Shown here one piece after another: positions 1-7,556 of a DNA stretch of 64,000 nt; position 1 is the stretch's first letter; every line of letters begins with the position of its first letter. Below the pieces are notes generated by a model, which was not told where the DNA came from, searched no databases, and saw nothing but the letters and a program-made list of their open reading frames with translations. This stretch comes from Planctomycetota bacterium. GTDB lineage: Bacteria > Planctomycetota > UBA8108 > UBA1146. The stretch spans positions 23,922 through 87,921 of the forward strand of contig JAAZXB010000014.1 of the NCBI GenBank assembly GCA_014240375.1. The letters are read 5' to 3'. The translations under genes and the position numbers were made by a program.

Positions 1-1215
1 ACCCATGTTGGCACAGAGACCTCGCTCGGGAGCCGTGGCGACCTGGTAGTCTCCGCAAAGGCCGTTCATCTGGCGGTAGATCTCGAAGATCTGCTTCACT
101 CCGGTAGCACCGACTGGGTGGCCAAACGCCATCAGCCCTCCCCCGCAGTTGATGGGAAGGGATCCCTCGAGAGAGGTGACTCCGTCCGCGGCGATCTTCA
201 TCCCTTCTCCCTCCTGACAAAATCCCAGCGCTTCGCAGATCAACGCTTCGGTGATACTGAAGCAGTCGTGGACCTCGGCGATCTGGATGTCCGTGGCATC
301 CCAACCGGTTGCGGAATAACAGCGACTCGCAGCGGCTGCAGTCACATCCATCCGGGTATAGTCGGCGACGGCACCGAGTGGACCACAGGCGACCGAACAG
401 GCGGTCAACTGGACCGCACGGTCGGCTCCCTGCCCCAGTTTCTCGAGACCGTCATCGGAGCACAGGATCACTGCGCAAGCTCCGTCAGAGACTTGTGAGC
501 AGTCACTGAGCCGCAGCCACGGATTCAACTCCTCGTTGGCGAGGAAGCACGGATTGCTGTCGGAGGCGCAAGCGGCCTGGGATTCGGTCATGGTGACCGC
601 CCTCATGTGGGCATTGGGATTGCGGTTGGCATTGGCGTAGGCCTTGACGACGATCGGTGCCAGTTGGTCGGGTGTGACCCCATGGCGCTGGCAGTAGGCC
701 ATGGTTCTTCGGGCAAACATCGCCGGGAAAGTGAACTCGTCGATGCCTCGTTCCTTCTGATAGTGCGAGGCACGGGCGAGGAAATCGGCACCGACCTTGG
801 CATTGTGGGTGGTCTGTACCTCGGCTCCCACCACCAGCACCAGATCCGCTCCCGCCTGGATCGCGTCGACGCCGGCGGCGATGCCAAGACCTCCCGAAGC
901 ACACGCCCCTTCGACCCGGGTAAAGGGTGTGTGGAGAAAGCCGTCAGAAGCGGCGGCGGTCATCGCACCGAGATGGCCCTGATTCGAGAACAACTCACCG
1001 ACGAAGTTGCCGACGTATCCACGGTCGATGAGGGCCGGATCGATGGCGACATCGGCACACGCTCCAAGGGCAACGCGGTGGAGCAGTTGTTCCAGCGTGG
1101 GGTTTTCCTTGTGACCAAAATCGGCGTGCTTCTTCCAGATGAAATCCGGATGAAACTTGCCGATGAATGGAGTGATGGATCCACCAGCGATGGTGACCCT
1201 GCGTGCTGGTTTCAA
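1..1215 (-). CDS. SCP-x-type thiolase (acetyl-CoA acyltransferase family), 3' end cut off by the window
   Basis: The reading frame is open from a TTG at 1215 to the window edge, giving 405 residues with only the extreme C-terminus missing. The start is chosen because AGGAGG lies four bases upstream and an in-frame TGA lies just above it. The thiolase nucleophile is Cys105 in EGACASGG, the catalytic His is His366 in GHPVGATG, and the last Cys is near 401 in LCANMG. The EVHDCFS motif is typical of the sterol-carrier-protein-x subfamily. By family it should catalyse thiolytic cleavage or condensation of acyl-CoA; the substrate cannot be read from sequence. It follows the TraB-family gene by 11 bp on the same strand and is probably co-transcribed with it. 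Confidence 0.88.
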   Translation of the reverse strand, partial: MKPARRVTIAGGSITPFIGKFHPDFIWKKHADFGHKENPTLEQLLHRVALGACADVAIDPALIDRGYVGNFVGELFSNQGHLGAMTAAASDGFLHTPFTRVEGACASGGLGIAAGVDAIQAGADLVLVVGAEVQTTHNAKVGADFLARASHYQKERGIDEFTFPAMFARRTMAYCQRHGVTPDQLAPIVVKAYANANRNPNAHMRAVTMTESQAACASDSNPCFLANEELNPWLRLSDCSQVSDGACAVILCSDDGLEKLGQGADRAVQLTACSVACGPLGAVADYTRMDVTAAAASRCYSATGWDATDIQIAEVHDCFSITEALICEALGFCQEGEGMKIAADGVTSLEGSLPINCGGGLMAFGHPVGATGVKQIFEIYRQMNGLCGDYQVATAPERGLCANMG

Positions 1216-1226
1216 GTGGCCTCCTG

Positions 1227-2207
1227 TCAGAGACGGGCTCGTCGTTCGAGTTTGATGACGGGGTGTGGATCTGCGACTGGAATCTTCCAGGCGGGAATCC
1301 ACAGCGATTCTTCCGCGACCCAGCCTTTCTCCAGTAATCTCCTGCGAATGTCGGGCAGGTGTGCGGCTCCGTAGAAGATGGCGATTCTACGCCACCCCTC
1401 AGGAAGCGAATCCTGAAACACCTGCCACAGATGATCATTACGGATGCCGAGGATCAGGTCTTCTGGTTTTTCGATATCTTTGACCCCGAGGAGCGCCATC
1501 TGACCCACCGAATGGGCGAGCGTCTTGGCCATCACCCAGCGCACCCGATTGACCGTCTGATCATCCTGAGAAGAGAGGGCCGCCTGCAAGCCGATGCCAT
1601 CGAGCATCGCAGGAGCGAGTCCCGTAAACAGCGCATCGGGGTCGATGTTGAACAACCCATGGATCTTCAATGCGGTATCGAACGCACGTGAGGTCAGATC
1701 TGCATGGCGCAGATTGCCGCGGGTGTAGTCGATCTGGCTCATCTGGTGTTCGAGCTGGAGGAGGTCCTGCATCCCCTGTTGCAAGGAGGAGATGAAGTTG
1801 AGACTGGAATTTTTGCGAGAACTGGAAGGAGGAGACCCATCGTCATCTTCTGCAGAGATGGATTCTGGGGAGCCGGCTGCCGGACCGCCGACCATCTCGT
1901 AGAGCACCAGGTCGTGCTGGTCCAGTTCACGCTGAATCTGCTGGAAGTAGTTTGATTCCCCGATGTGAACCGCTCCGACCAGGCTCACCAGCTGCCCCGT
2001 CTGGGGGTTTCGATAACGGGTCACCGAGGTCTGCAGTTGGGCGCGAATCCCGCCAGGCCGATGGAACCGCAGAAAGTCCTCGATCGGATCCGCTGCGCAG
2101 AGCGGTGCAGGACTCAGAGAAGTGAATCCCAGCAATAGCAACAGCAACGGCAGCCAGTAATCCCGAACATTACCCGAACTTATTTTTAGGCAGGATCGAG
2201 ATTGCAA
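1227..2207 (-). CDS. TraB/GumN-family secreted protein
   Basis: This 326-residue protein has an N-terminal hydrophobic signal segment (about residues 19-37) ending near AAD. A TraB/PrgY/GumN-like core follows: LVGAVHIGE with His81, then LYEMVGG with Glu104, which match the conserved metal-binding-type motifs of this family. Members are thought to be metalloprotease-like, but their role in bacteria is poorly defined. The start is a TTG at 2207 with AAGGAG seven bases upstream. A Ser/Asp-rich stretch occurs around residues 112-135. It leads a two-gene unit with the thiolase downstream. A nested inverted repeat sits in the 5' region (2250-2317). Confidence 0.75.
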   Translation of the reverse strand: MQSRSCLKISSGNVRDYWLPLLLLLLGFTSLSPAPLCAADPIEDFLRFHRPGGIRAQLQTSVTRYRNPQTGQLVSLVGAVHIGESNYFQQIQRELDQHDLVLYEMVGGPAAGSPESISAEDDDGSPPSSSRKNSSLNFISSLQQGMQDLLQLEHQMSQIDYTRGNLRHADLTSRAFDTALKIHGLFNIDPDALFTGLAPAMLDGIGLQAALSSQDDQTVNRVRWVMAKTLAHSVGQMALLGVKDIEKPEDLILGIRNDHLWQVFQDSLPEGWRRIAIFYGAAHLPDIRRRLLEKGWVAEESLWIPAWKIPVADPHPVIKLERRARL

Positions 2208-2249
2208 GACTTAACTCCTTCATTCGCATGCATTTATGCTGATAACGGG

Positions 2250-2317
2250 GGCAACCCAAAATCCCTTGATGTTAGGTTTTTGTTCGGCGAAGATCTCCCT
2301 AACAATGCTGGGTTGCC
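2250..2317. repeat. Nested inverted repeat upstream of the TraB-family gene
   Basis: The outer arms are GGCAACCCA (2250-2258) and TGGGTTGCC (2309-2317). The inner arms are TGTTAGG (2270-2276) and CCTAACA (2298-2304). Both are perfect and concentric, so the segment can fold into one interrupted hairpin of about 68 nt. It lies about 40 bp upstream of the TraB-family start on the minus strand. It could be a structured leader, a terminator-like element or a small mobile remnant; nothing in the sequence decides between these. Confidence 0.5.
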
Positions 2318-2329
2318 GACCGCAGTGGA

Positions 2330-2371
2330 AGGACCAGAACTCCAGGACCAGAACCCCAGGACCAGAACGCC
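2330..2371. repeat. 14-bp tandem repeat, three copies
   Basis: Three consecutive copies of AGGACCAGAACNCC run from 2330 to 2371, differing only around position 12. The unit is not a multiple of three and lies outside any convincing gene. Confidence 0.7.
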
Positions 2372-2534
2372 AGCAGCAGAAACAGGCTTCCGTACGTGAG
2401 TCCGGAAGATCGGAACGACAACATGATACTTCGACAGTGTGAAACTGCCAGCAGGCAACTCGGGTAGATCCGCACGAGAAGTGGAGACCCCGACAAAGCT
2501 GGAGACTTGCGATCCTCGAAATTTGGAGCCCACA

Positions 2535-3218
2535 ATGCAGATGAACAAGACGCAGATGAACAAGACGCAGATGAACAAGACTCAGCCACGGTCGACACAG
2601 CAGCAGTTACAGCAGCAGCCGTCACAAGTGGCCAATTCGACCGCCACCGCAAGATCGAACACGATGCAGACCCTGATGTCCGGAACGCCGGGTGGGGCCC
2701 CTCGAATCGATTGCCAGCTGGAGATCTTCCCGCTCCAGACCGGATCCAATCCGGCGCAATCGGAGGGGGGCCCCCGGCGTCCGGGCTCTTCTGATCGGAA
2801 TCCAGGAGCGCGGTCAGTCTCACTGTCGTCTCGTGGAGACGGTTCATCGGTCGATGCACGGGTCGATGCACGGGTATCGAACACTCCGAAGCCTCCCACC
2901 TTTCCGTCTCTCTGGTCCGTCGCACACCAGGCCTGGGCCGCAGTCGACCGGAGGCGTGCTCGTGGCAGGGGGCTTGCCGCTACCGACAGTTCACAGCAGT
3001 GTGTCAGGCAACAGGGCAGTGCCACCGTGCTCCAGCCCGATGCCCTGAACCCCCGGGAAGAACGGCACATCTGGTCGCCGATCGTCTCTCTCATCGGGGA
3101 GCGTCAGGTCAAAGATGACGGGACCCAGATCGATGGCGATCGACTGACCCGATTCGAACTGGTTCTGGCGGCGATGGGCGTTCCGGCGGCAGCACTTCTG
3201 TTCTTCTGTGTGCTCTAG
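2535..3218 (+). CDS. Hypothetical low-complexity protein (doubtful)
   Basis: No family is recognised. The candidate starts at an ATG with GGAG six bases upstream and encodes 227 residues. It opens with three copies of the pentapeptide QMNKT (15-bp repeat), continues with a Gln-rich stretch and a VDAR duplication (12-bp repeat), and ends in a hydrophobic segment (about the last 18 residues) that could be a C-terminal membrane anchor. The internal repeats are multiples of three, unlike the neighbouring noncoding arrays, which mildly favours coding. Against it, several long open frames overlap on the minus strand (for example 2582-3094) and residue composition is odd. The whole of 2208-3432 may instead be noncoding or a decayed gene. 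Confidence 0.3.
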   Translation: MQMNKTQMNKTQMNKTQPRSTQQQLQQQPSQVANSTATARSNTMQTLMSGTPGGAPRIDCQLEIFPLQTGSNPAQSEGGPRRPGSSDRNPGARSVSLSSRGDGSSVDARVDARVSNTPKPPTFPSLWSVAHQAWAAVDRRRARGRGLAATDSSQQCVRQQGSATVLQPDALNPREERHIWSPIVSLIGERQVKDDGTQIDGDRLTRFELVLAAMGVPAAALLFFCVL

Positions 3219-3251
3219 TGGGCTGATCTGGTGCAGCAGCGGTCTTTGCAA

Positions 3252-3395
3252 GAGAAGTCATTGGCGCGAGGAGTCATTGGCGCGAGAAGTCATTGGCGCG
3301 AGAAGTCATTGGCGCGAGAAGTCATTGGCGCGAGAAGTCATTGGCGCGAGAAGTCAGAGGCAAGAGAAGTCATTGGCGCGAGGAGTCATTGGTGG
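3252..3395. repeat. 16-bp tandem array, nine units, directly upstream of lexA
   Basis: Nine contiguous 16-bp units of consensus GAGAAGTCATTGGCGC run from 3252 to 3395. Units 2 and 9 carry GAGG in place of GAGA, unit 7 is the most divergent, and unit 9 ends differently. Sixteen is not a multiple of three, so open frames through it only restate the repeat in three phases. The array ends 37 bp before the lexA start and so lies in its promoter or leader region. Confidence 0.92.
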
Positions 3396-3432
3396 AATCA
3401 GTCCGACGAAGATCGGAAGGGAAGCGTAAGCC

Positions 3433-4101
3433 GTGTACTACACCAACAAGCAGCTGGAAATCATGGAGTTCTTGCAACAGTTTCGGCGCCATCGGCAACT
3501 CTCTCCGACTCTGGAGGAGATGGCCGAGAACTTCCATGTTTCGCGGGTGACGATTCATGAACACATCAAGGAGTTGGCGCGTAAGGGCGCACTTCAAAGT
3601 GTTCCGTACAAGGCCCGATCGATCGAGGTTCTTGACCCTCAATTCGTCGATGAACCGGTTCGCAGCAAGGAGCAGGAAAGCGATCTGCAGCGAGTTCCAG
3701 TCGAGATTCTGGGACGGATTGCTGCCGGAGAACCGATCGAGGCGGTCGAAGCACCGGAGCGAGTCGACCTGGCCGATTTGTTACCGATGGGGCGCGACCA
3801 CTACGCCCTGCGGGTGCGCGGGACCTCGATGATCGATGAAGGAATTCACGACGGAGACATGGTGCTGGTCGAGCGTCGAGAGGTGGCCGACGATGGTGAA
3901 CTGGTGGTGGCGATCCTCGAGAAGGAGGGGATCGAGGGGGCAACCCTGAAGAAGTTCTTCCATCACTCAGGAGAGGGGGGGAAGAAGCAATTTCGCCTCC
4001 AGCCCGCCAATCAGGAGATGGAGCCGATCATCGTCGACCAACTGGAGATCCGCGGAATCGTGGTGGGGGTGGTGCGTCGCTACCCTCGCTGGGCTGAATA
4101 G
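3433..4101 (+). CDS. lexA: LexA repressor, SOS regulator
   Basis: This 222-residue protein has an N-terminal winged-helix DNA-binding domain (about residues 1-65, with recognition helix near SRVTIHEHIKEL) and a C-terminal S24 self-cleaving peptidase domain. The scissile Ala98-Gly99 is in RIAAGEP, the catalytic Ser132 in GTSMID, and the catalytic Lys is near 173 in ATLKKF. In the family, RecA-filament-stimulated cleavage at Ala-Gly derepresses DNA-repair genes. The start is a GTG with a weak purine-rich SD. The 9-unit 16-bp array lies immediately upstream, so any autoregulatory operator must overlap or flank it. No clear CTG-N10-CAG or GAAC-N4-GTTC box was found by eye. Confidence 0.95.
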   Translation: MYYTNKQLEIMEFLQQFRRHRQLSPTLEEMAENFHVSRVTIHEHIKELARKGALQSVPYKARSIEVLDPQFVDEPVRSKEQESDLQRVPVEILGRIAAGEPIEAVEAPERVDLADLLPMGRDHYALRVRGTSMIDEGIHDGDMVLVERREVADDGELVVAILEKEGIEGATLKKFFHHSGEGGKKQFRLQPANQEMEPIIVDQLEIRGIVVGVVRRYPRWAE

Positions 4102-4113
4102 CCTCATGCCTTT

Positions 4114-4204
4114 TGCGTCCCGCGTCCTGCCTTCTGCGTCCTGCGTCCTGCCTTCTGCGTCCTGCGTCCTGCGTCCTGCGTCCTGCGTCCTGCGTCCTGC
4201 GTCA
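4114..4204. repeat. Heptamer tandem repeat, 13 units
   Basis: Thirteen 7-bp units, mostly TGCGTCC with TGCCTTC and CGCGTCC variants, begin about a dozen bases after the lexA stop. This is the first of three unrelated arrays that fill most of the 335-bp gap between lexA and pcnB (4102-4436). I see no gene in that gap. Confidence 0.9.
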
Positions 4205-4213
4205 TCTGCCGGC

Positions 4214-4253
4214 ACACGATGGGACACGATGGGACACGATGGGACACGATGGA
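4214..4253. repeat. Decamer tandem repeat, four units
   Basis: Four copies of ACACGATGGG run from 4214 to 4253, the last ending in GGA. This is the second array in the lexA-pcnB gap, ten bases after the heptamer array. Confidence 0.9.
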
Positions 4254-4293
4254 TCCTTCGAAACTCATCTCCGGCCACTGCTGAATTCTTGCC

Positions 4294-4360
4294 ACCGCTG
4301 GATAGTGCCGACCGCTGGATAGTGCCACCGCTGGATAGTGCCGACCGCTGGATAGTGCCG
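4294..4360. repeat. 16/17-bp tandem repeat, four units
   Basis: Four units of ACCGCTGGATAGTGCC(G) occur here; three are 17 bp and one is 16 bp. This is the third array in the lexA-pcnB gap and has the same unit length as the other 16-17-bp arrays in the window, though its sequence is unrelated. Confidence 0.88.
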
Positions 4361-4436
4361 GCCGTTAGCTTCTGCCAATCACCCACCCATCAGAAACCGA
4401 GCCCGAGCCGAGCAGATGTGCCCGTCTCCAGGGAGT

Positions 4437-6221
4437 TCACCCTTCGGACGGGCCAGGGGATCTCCTTCGGGGGCGACGACGGCGCTTTTTGGGTCGGTCG
4501 GAAGAAGGACCATCGGTGGTGGACGGGGTCGATGACGCCCCTGAACCGTCCTGCCTTGGCCCCTGCGATCGACCCGGTCGGCGGCGCCGAACTCGCGGAG
4601 GAGGCAACTCCACTTCGGGAAAACTGCGGGCCTGCTCCAGCAATTTTGCTCGTCCATCCCCCGGTCCCAACAAGATGAAGAGTATTTCGATGGAATCTCG
4701 AGCCCAGGGGCTATTTTCGGCTTCTTTGGACCAGCGGCCCTCCTCGGTGCAGCGATGCGCCAATGCGAGGCTTCCGAGGCCTTTCCTGAGCCGATCCTCG
4801 TCGCGCCGATACACCTTCAACTGGCGCAGCACGCTGGAGATCCCCTCTCGCACCGACTTGGGGAGATGGGTGGACGAGGACTTCCGGTGGATCAAGGTAT
4901 CGAGGTGGGAAAGTAACTCCGGAGCGATCAGTGCGGTGATTCCCATCGCCTGGTGCACTCGTTGCCCCGCAGCCACCAGGCCATCGAGACGATCCAGCGC
5001 CGCGAGCCACGGGTCCAGGCCTTGCGAATCTTCCATCCAATCGGCGATGACCGGCATCAACAGATCGAGATAACCCAGTTGTTGCAGCGTCTGGAAGTAG
5101 TTACGAGCGTGGCCCGAACCCAGGTCCTTGTAGAACTCCTCCAGCAGTCGCGCTGGATTCGCCTTCAGGATCTGCCCCCGACAGCGCTCCATCGCCGCCA
5201 CCGTTTCTCCGGAGAGTTGGAACCCAGTCCTTCCAGAGTGGCGAATCGCCCTCAGCATCCGCACCGGATCCTCGTGAAAGGATCGGTCCGGATCTCCGAT
5301 CATCCGCACCACTCCATCGCGTAAATCCTTCACTCCGCCGACATAATCGATGACGGTGAAGTTCGAGACATCATAGAACAGGCCGTTGATGGTCAGATCC
5401 CGGCGATGTGCATCTTCACCGGGCGTTCCGAAGACATTATCCCGGTGAATCATCTCACCATCGCGAACCACCTCATCCGCTTCCCCGGAGGAACGGAATG
5501 TTGCGACCTCGAGAATCTTGCCTCCAGGGTAATGGAGATGAGCGAGGCGAAATCTGCGACCGATCAGTCGGCAATTACGGAAGATCCGTTTGACCTTGCG
5601 AGGAGTGGCATCGGTGGCAATGTCGAAATCCTTGGGGGTCTTGCCGATCATCAGATCTCTGACCGCTCCACCGACCAGATAGGCGACATGGCCCTCGTCG
5701 ATCAAGCGGTAAAGTGCACGAAGTGCATCGCGATCGATTTTTTTGCGAGAAACCCGATGATCTCCACGCTCGAGAATACGCGGCTGAGGAATCACCCCGG
5801 AGGTGTCCTCGGACTTCGATTTCGTGCGATTCTGCTCGATCGAAAGGGCCTCGAGAGCCGCTCGATCGAGGGTGGATTCAGAGGGGAGTTCCGCTGTTTC
5901 GTGGCGTCGGTTGTTCGGCGATTTGGGCGATTTCGGAGATTTTGCAGGTTTTGAAGATTTCGAAGATTTCGAAGATTTCGAAGATCCAGTTTTGGCGTCC
6001 GCTGCACCACTGGGTTGAGGAATCGGATCCAACCCGGCCAGAAAATCATTTTCGGGTTTCGCTGAGGGAGTTTGGTTTGAATCCTCGGGATGCGATGGCT
6101 GCAACTGGGATCCATTCCACTTCAGTAGGACGAGGACGCCGCTTCGAGTGGTCGATTCATCGATCACCGAATGGAGGTCTCTCGAGAACAGGTCTCCGAT
6201 GGCAGCTCTCAGACTTCCCAT
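4437..6221 (-). CDS. pcnB: Poly(A) polymerase / tRNA nucleotidyltransferase family protein, PcnB-like
   Basis: The catalytic core begins around residue 165 with the bacterial poly(A) polymerase signature: LVGGAVRDLMIGKTPKDFD, whose DFD carries the metal-binding aspartates, then RNCRLIGRRFRLAH, then EDAHRRDLTIN and HEDPVRMLRAIRHS. This order matches E. coli PcnB better than CCA-adding enzymes, though the subfamily cannot be proven by eye. It should add 3' adenosines to RNA. About 165 residues precede the core and include a low-complexity Lys/Ser/Pro run (KSSKSSKSSK) encoded by 9-bp repeats near 5945-5985. The C-terminus is Arg/Lys-rich, as expected for RNA binding. No clear SD supports the ATG at 6221, so the true start may lie further in. 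Confidence 0.85.
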   Translation of the reverse strand: MGSLRAAIGDLFSRDLHSVIDESTTRSGVLVLLKWNGSQLQPSHPEDSNQTPSAKPENDFLAGLDPIPQPSGAADAKTGSSKSSKSSKSSKPAKSPKSPKSPNNRRHETAELPSESTLDRAALEALSIEQNRTKSKSEDTSGVIPQPRILERGDHRVSRKKIDRDALRALYRLIDEGHVAYLVGGAVRDLMIGKTPKDFDIATDATPRKVKRIFRNCRLIGRRFRLAHLHYPGGKILEVATFRSSGEADEVVRDGEMIHRDNVFGTPGEDAHRRDLTINGLFYDVSNFTVIDYVGGVKDLRDGVVRMIGDPDRSFHEDPVRMLRAIRHSGRTGFQLSGETVAAMERCRGQILKANPARLLEEFYKDLGSGHARNYFQTLQQLGYLDLLMPVIADWMEDSQGLDPWLAALDRLDGLVAAGQRVHQAMGITALIAPELLSHLDTLIHRKSSSTHLPKSVREGISSVLRQLKVYRRDEDRLRKGLGSLALAHRCTEEGRWSKEAENSPWARDSIEILFILLGPGDGRAKLLEQARSFPEVELPPPRVRRRRPGRSQGPRQDGSGASSTPSTTDGPSSDRPKKRRRRPRRRSPGPSEG

Positions 6222-6682
6222 CGCGAAGCACTGGTCGCTGGCGATGGAGCACAGTCCGGGTCGCGTCTGCGATCCCTGGCTCTCCTTCGCCGGGCGTGAG
6301 CCTCGATTCAGGGTACATCAAGCAGCCCCAGGGGTCACCCAAACCCGCAGACTGAGGCCAGGAAACCGCAGCAAACCGTGACTGGCACGGAAGTGAGACT
6401 CTGGAGCGCCGTCGACTCCGGAGTTTCCCTTGGATGAAGCCGTACGGCACCCCTTGCATCGGTGAGGGAAGTGCGGGTACCTTTCCAACTTCCATGGTGT
6501 GATCTGACTGCGAGGTGGATCGGTAGCATCCGGTCACGGTCGGTAACACCCTCCACGTGAGCCCGTGGAGAAGAGTGGGGATTGTGGGGTTTTTCGGGCC
6601 CCCAGGAGCGTTGTGAAGGAATCAATCGATTTCCTTGACGATCGTCGCGGAACTGCCCGATGGTGAAAGAAGGAGATGAAGC
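6222..6682. other. 460-bp intergenic region between divergent genes
   Basis: I see no convincing gene here. The segment should hold the promoters of pcnB (leftward) and the lipoprotein gene (rightward). A perfect hairpin with arms CTCCACG and CGTGGAG lies near 6551-6570. I compared the segment by eye with RNase P RNA, SRP RNA, tmRNA and the cobalamin riboswitch and found no match. Confidence 0.5.
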
Positions 6683-7447
6683 ATGCAGAGACGGCGACGG
6701 ACTCACCCGGTCTACCTTGCGATGGCAGTCGTACTTTTGGTTCTAGTGGTCACCAGCGGCTGTGCTGTTCCAGGTTACAACGAACGCGATGCGATGCTGT
6801 TCGAGGACAAAATCCATACCGAATTCAAAACCGGTGGATTCACCCCGAATAGCGAGCACTTCAGCGGTGGTAGTGGCTTCGGTTTGAAAGTCAATTACGA
6901 GTACGAGTACGGAATGCACTTCGGTTTCGAATTCGACACCATCGATAATGTCGAAGGCCAACCCTTTGCAAGGACAGCCAGTGAGACTGGCGTCGATTAC
7001 TTCGCCAACCATGACAACATTCGTTCCGTGGGAGCGCGTGCGATCGAGAGCCAGAATCGCCGCGAGTTCCTGGTCGGCCTCGATTGGGATGTACCTCTTT
7101 CCAAGGAAGGGAATTTGCCGTTCCTTCGCTATGGAATCGGAATCGGTGGACTGATGGCACAGGCCCACACCAGCGATGCCTTCCTGGCAGAGGTGGCTCT
7201 CGATAATACGGGTACTACGAGTGGAGTTCCTACGGTCGCAGTCGCGGACCAGTTTATCATGTTGGTGAGGCCTTCCGCTTCGATGCGCTGGGAGATGTGG
7301 GACGGAGCGATCGCCTTACTGGCTGAAGCGCAGTACGACATTGCCAGTAGTGAGGTCAGGATCGATATCGACACCGATGGCGATTCTGCGGGAGATCTGG
7401 ATTACGGCGGACTCAATGCATTCGTCGGAATCGATTTCAGTTTCTAG
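6683..7447 (+). CDS. Outer-membrane beta-barrel-like lipoprotein, unknown function
   Basis: This 254-residue protein starts at an ATG preceded by GAAGGAG. A signal peptide with Arg-rich start and hydrophobic core leads to a lipobox-like VTSGC at about residue 27. The rest alternates polar and aromatic residues in strand-like segments (for example FGLKVNYEYEYGMHFGFEF) and ends in FVGIDFSF, a C-terminal aromatic as in outer-membrane barrel proteins. I infer a surface or outer-membrane barrel of the porin/OmpW-like type, with no assignable ligand. A large hairpin follows 25 bp after the stop. Confidence 0.6.
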   Translation: MQRRRRTHPVYLAMAVVLLVLVVTSGCAVPGYNERDAMLFEDKIHTEFKTGGFTPNSEHFSGGSGFGLKVNYEYEYGMHFGFEFDTIDNVEGQPFARTASETGVDYFANHDNIRSVGARAIESQNRREFLVGLDWDVPLSKEGNLPFLRYGIGIGGLMAQAHTSDAFLAEVALDNTGTTSGVPTVAVADQFIMLVRPSASMRWEMWDGAIALLAEAQYDIASSEVRIDIDTDGDSAGDLDYGGLNAFVGIDFSF

Positions 7448-7472
7448 CAGCGGTCTGACGACCGTGGAGTTC

Positions 7473-7519
7473 AAGACCCGGGTTATCTCTTCCGCTGTGG
7501 AAGAGGTAACCCGGGTCTT
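7473..7519. terminator. 21-bp hairpin after the barrel lipoprotein gene
   Basis: The arms 7473-7493 and 7499-7519 are complementary over 21 bp with a single G-T wobble and a 5-nt loop. There is no T-tract on the plus strand, so it may act as a mRNA 3'-end stabiliser or a factor-assisted terminator. It shows that the next gene starts after it and not at upstream in-frame ATGs. Confidence 0.7.
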
Positions 7520-7556
7520 CATCCATTCCAGCGGACTTCGATCCAGGATGGAATCC

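Noticed and set aside
3153..3166. GAACTGGTTC as a LexA box upstream of lexA
   Set aside because: The half-sites are separated by two bases, not four, so it does not match the GAAC-N4-GTTC box, and it lies far from the start.
2991..3251. Minus-strand frame ending FFPGVQGIGLEHGGTALLP, somewhat like an AMMECR1 fragment
   Set aside because: The match is short and weak, no flanking part of that domain was found in any frame, and the frame overlaps another candidate.
3208..3560. Short proteins with RSHWREKSLAREVIGA repeats
   Set aside because: They are the 16-bp noncoding array read in three phases.
4104..4386. Arg/Ser/Cys-rich reading frames in the lexA-pcnB gap
   Set aside because: They restate the 7-bp, 10-bp and 16/17-bp arrays on either strand.
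6335..6706. Minus-strand frame or structured RNA upstream of the lipoprotein gene
   Set aside because: The residue composition is unlike real proteins, and no known RNA signature was matched.
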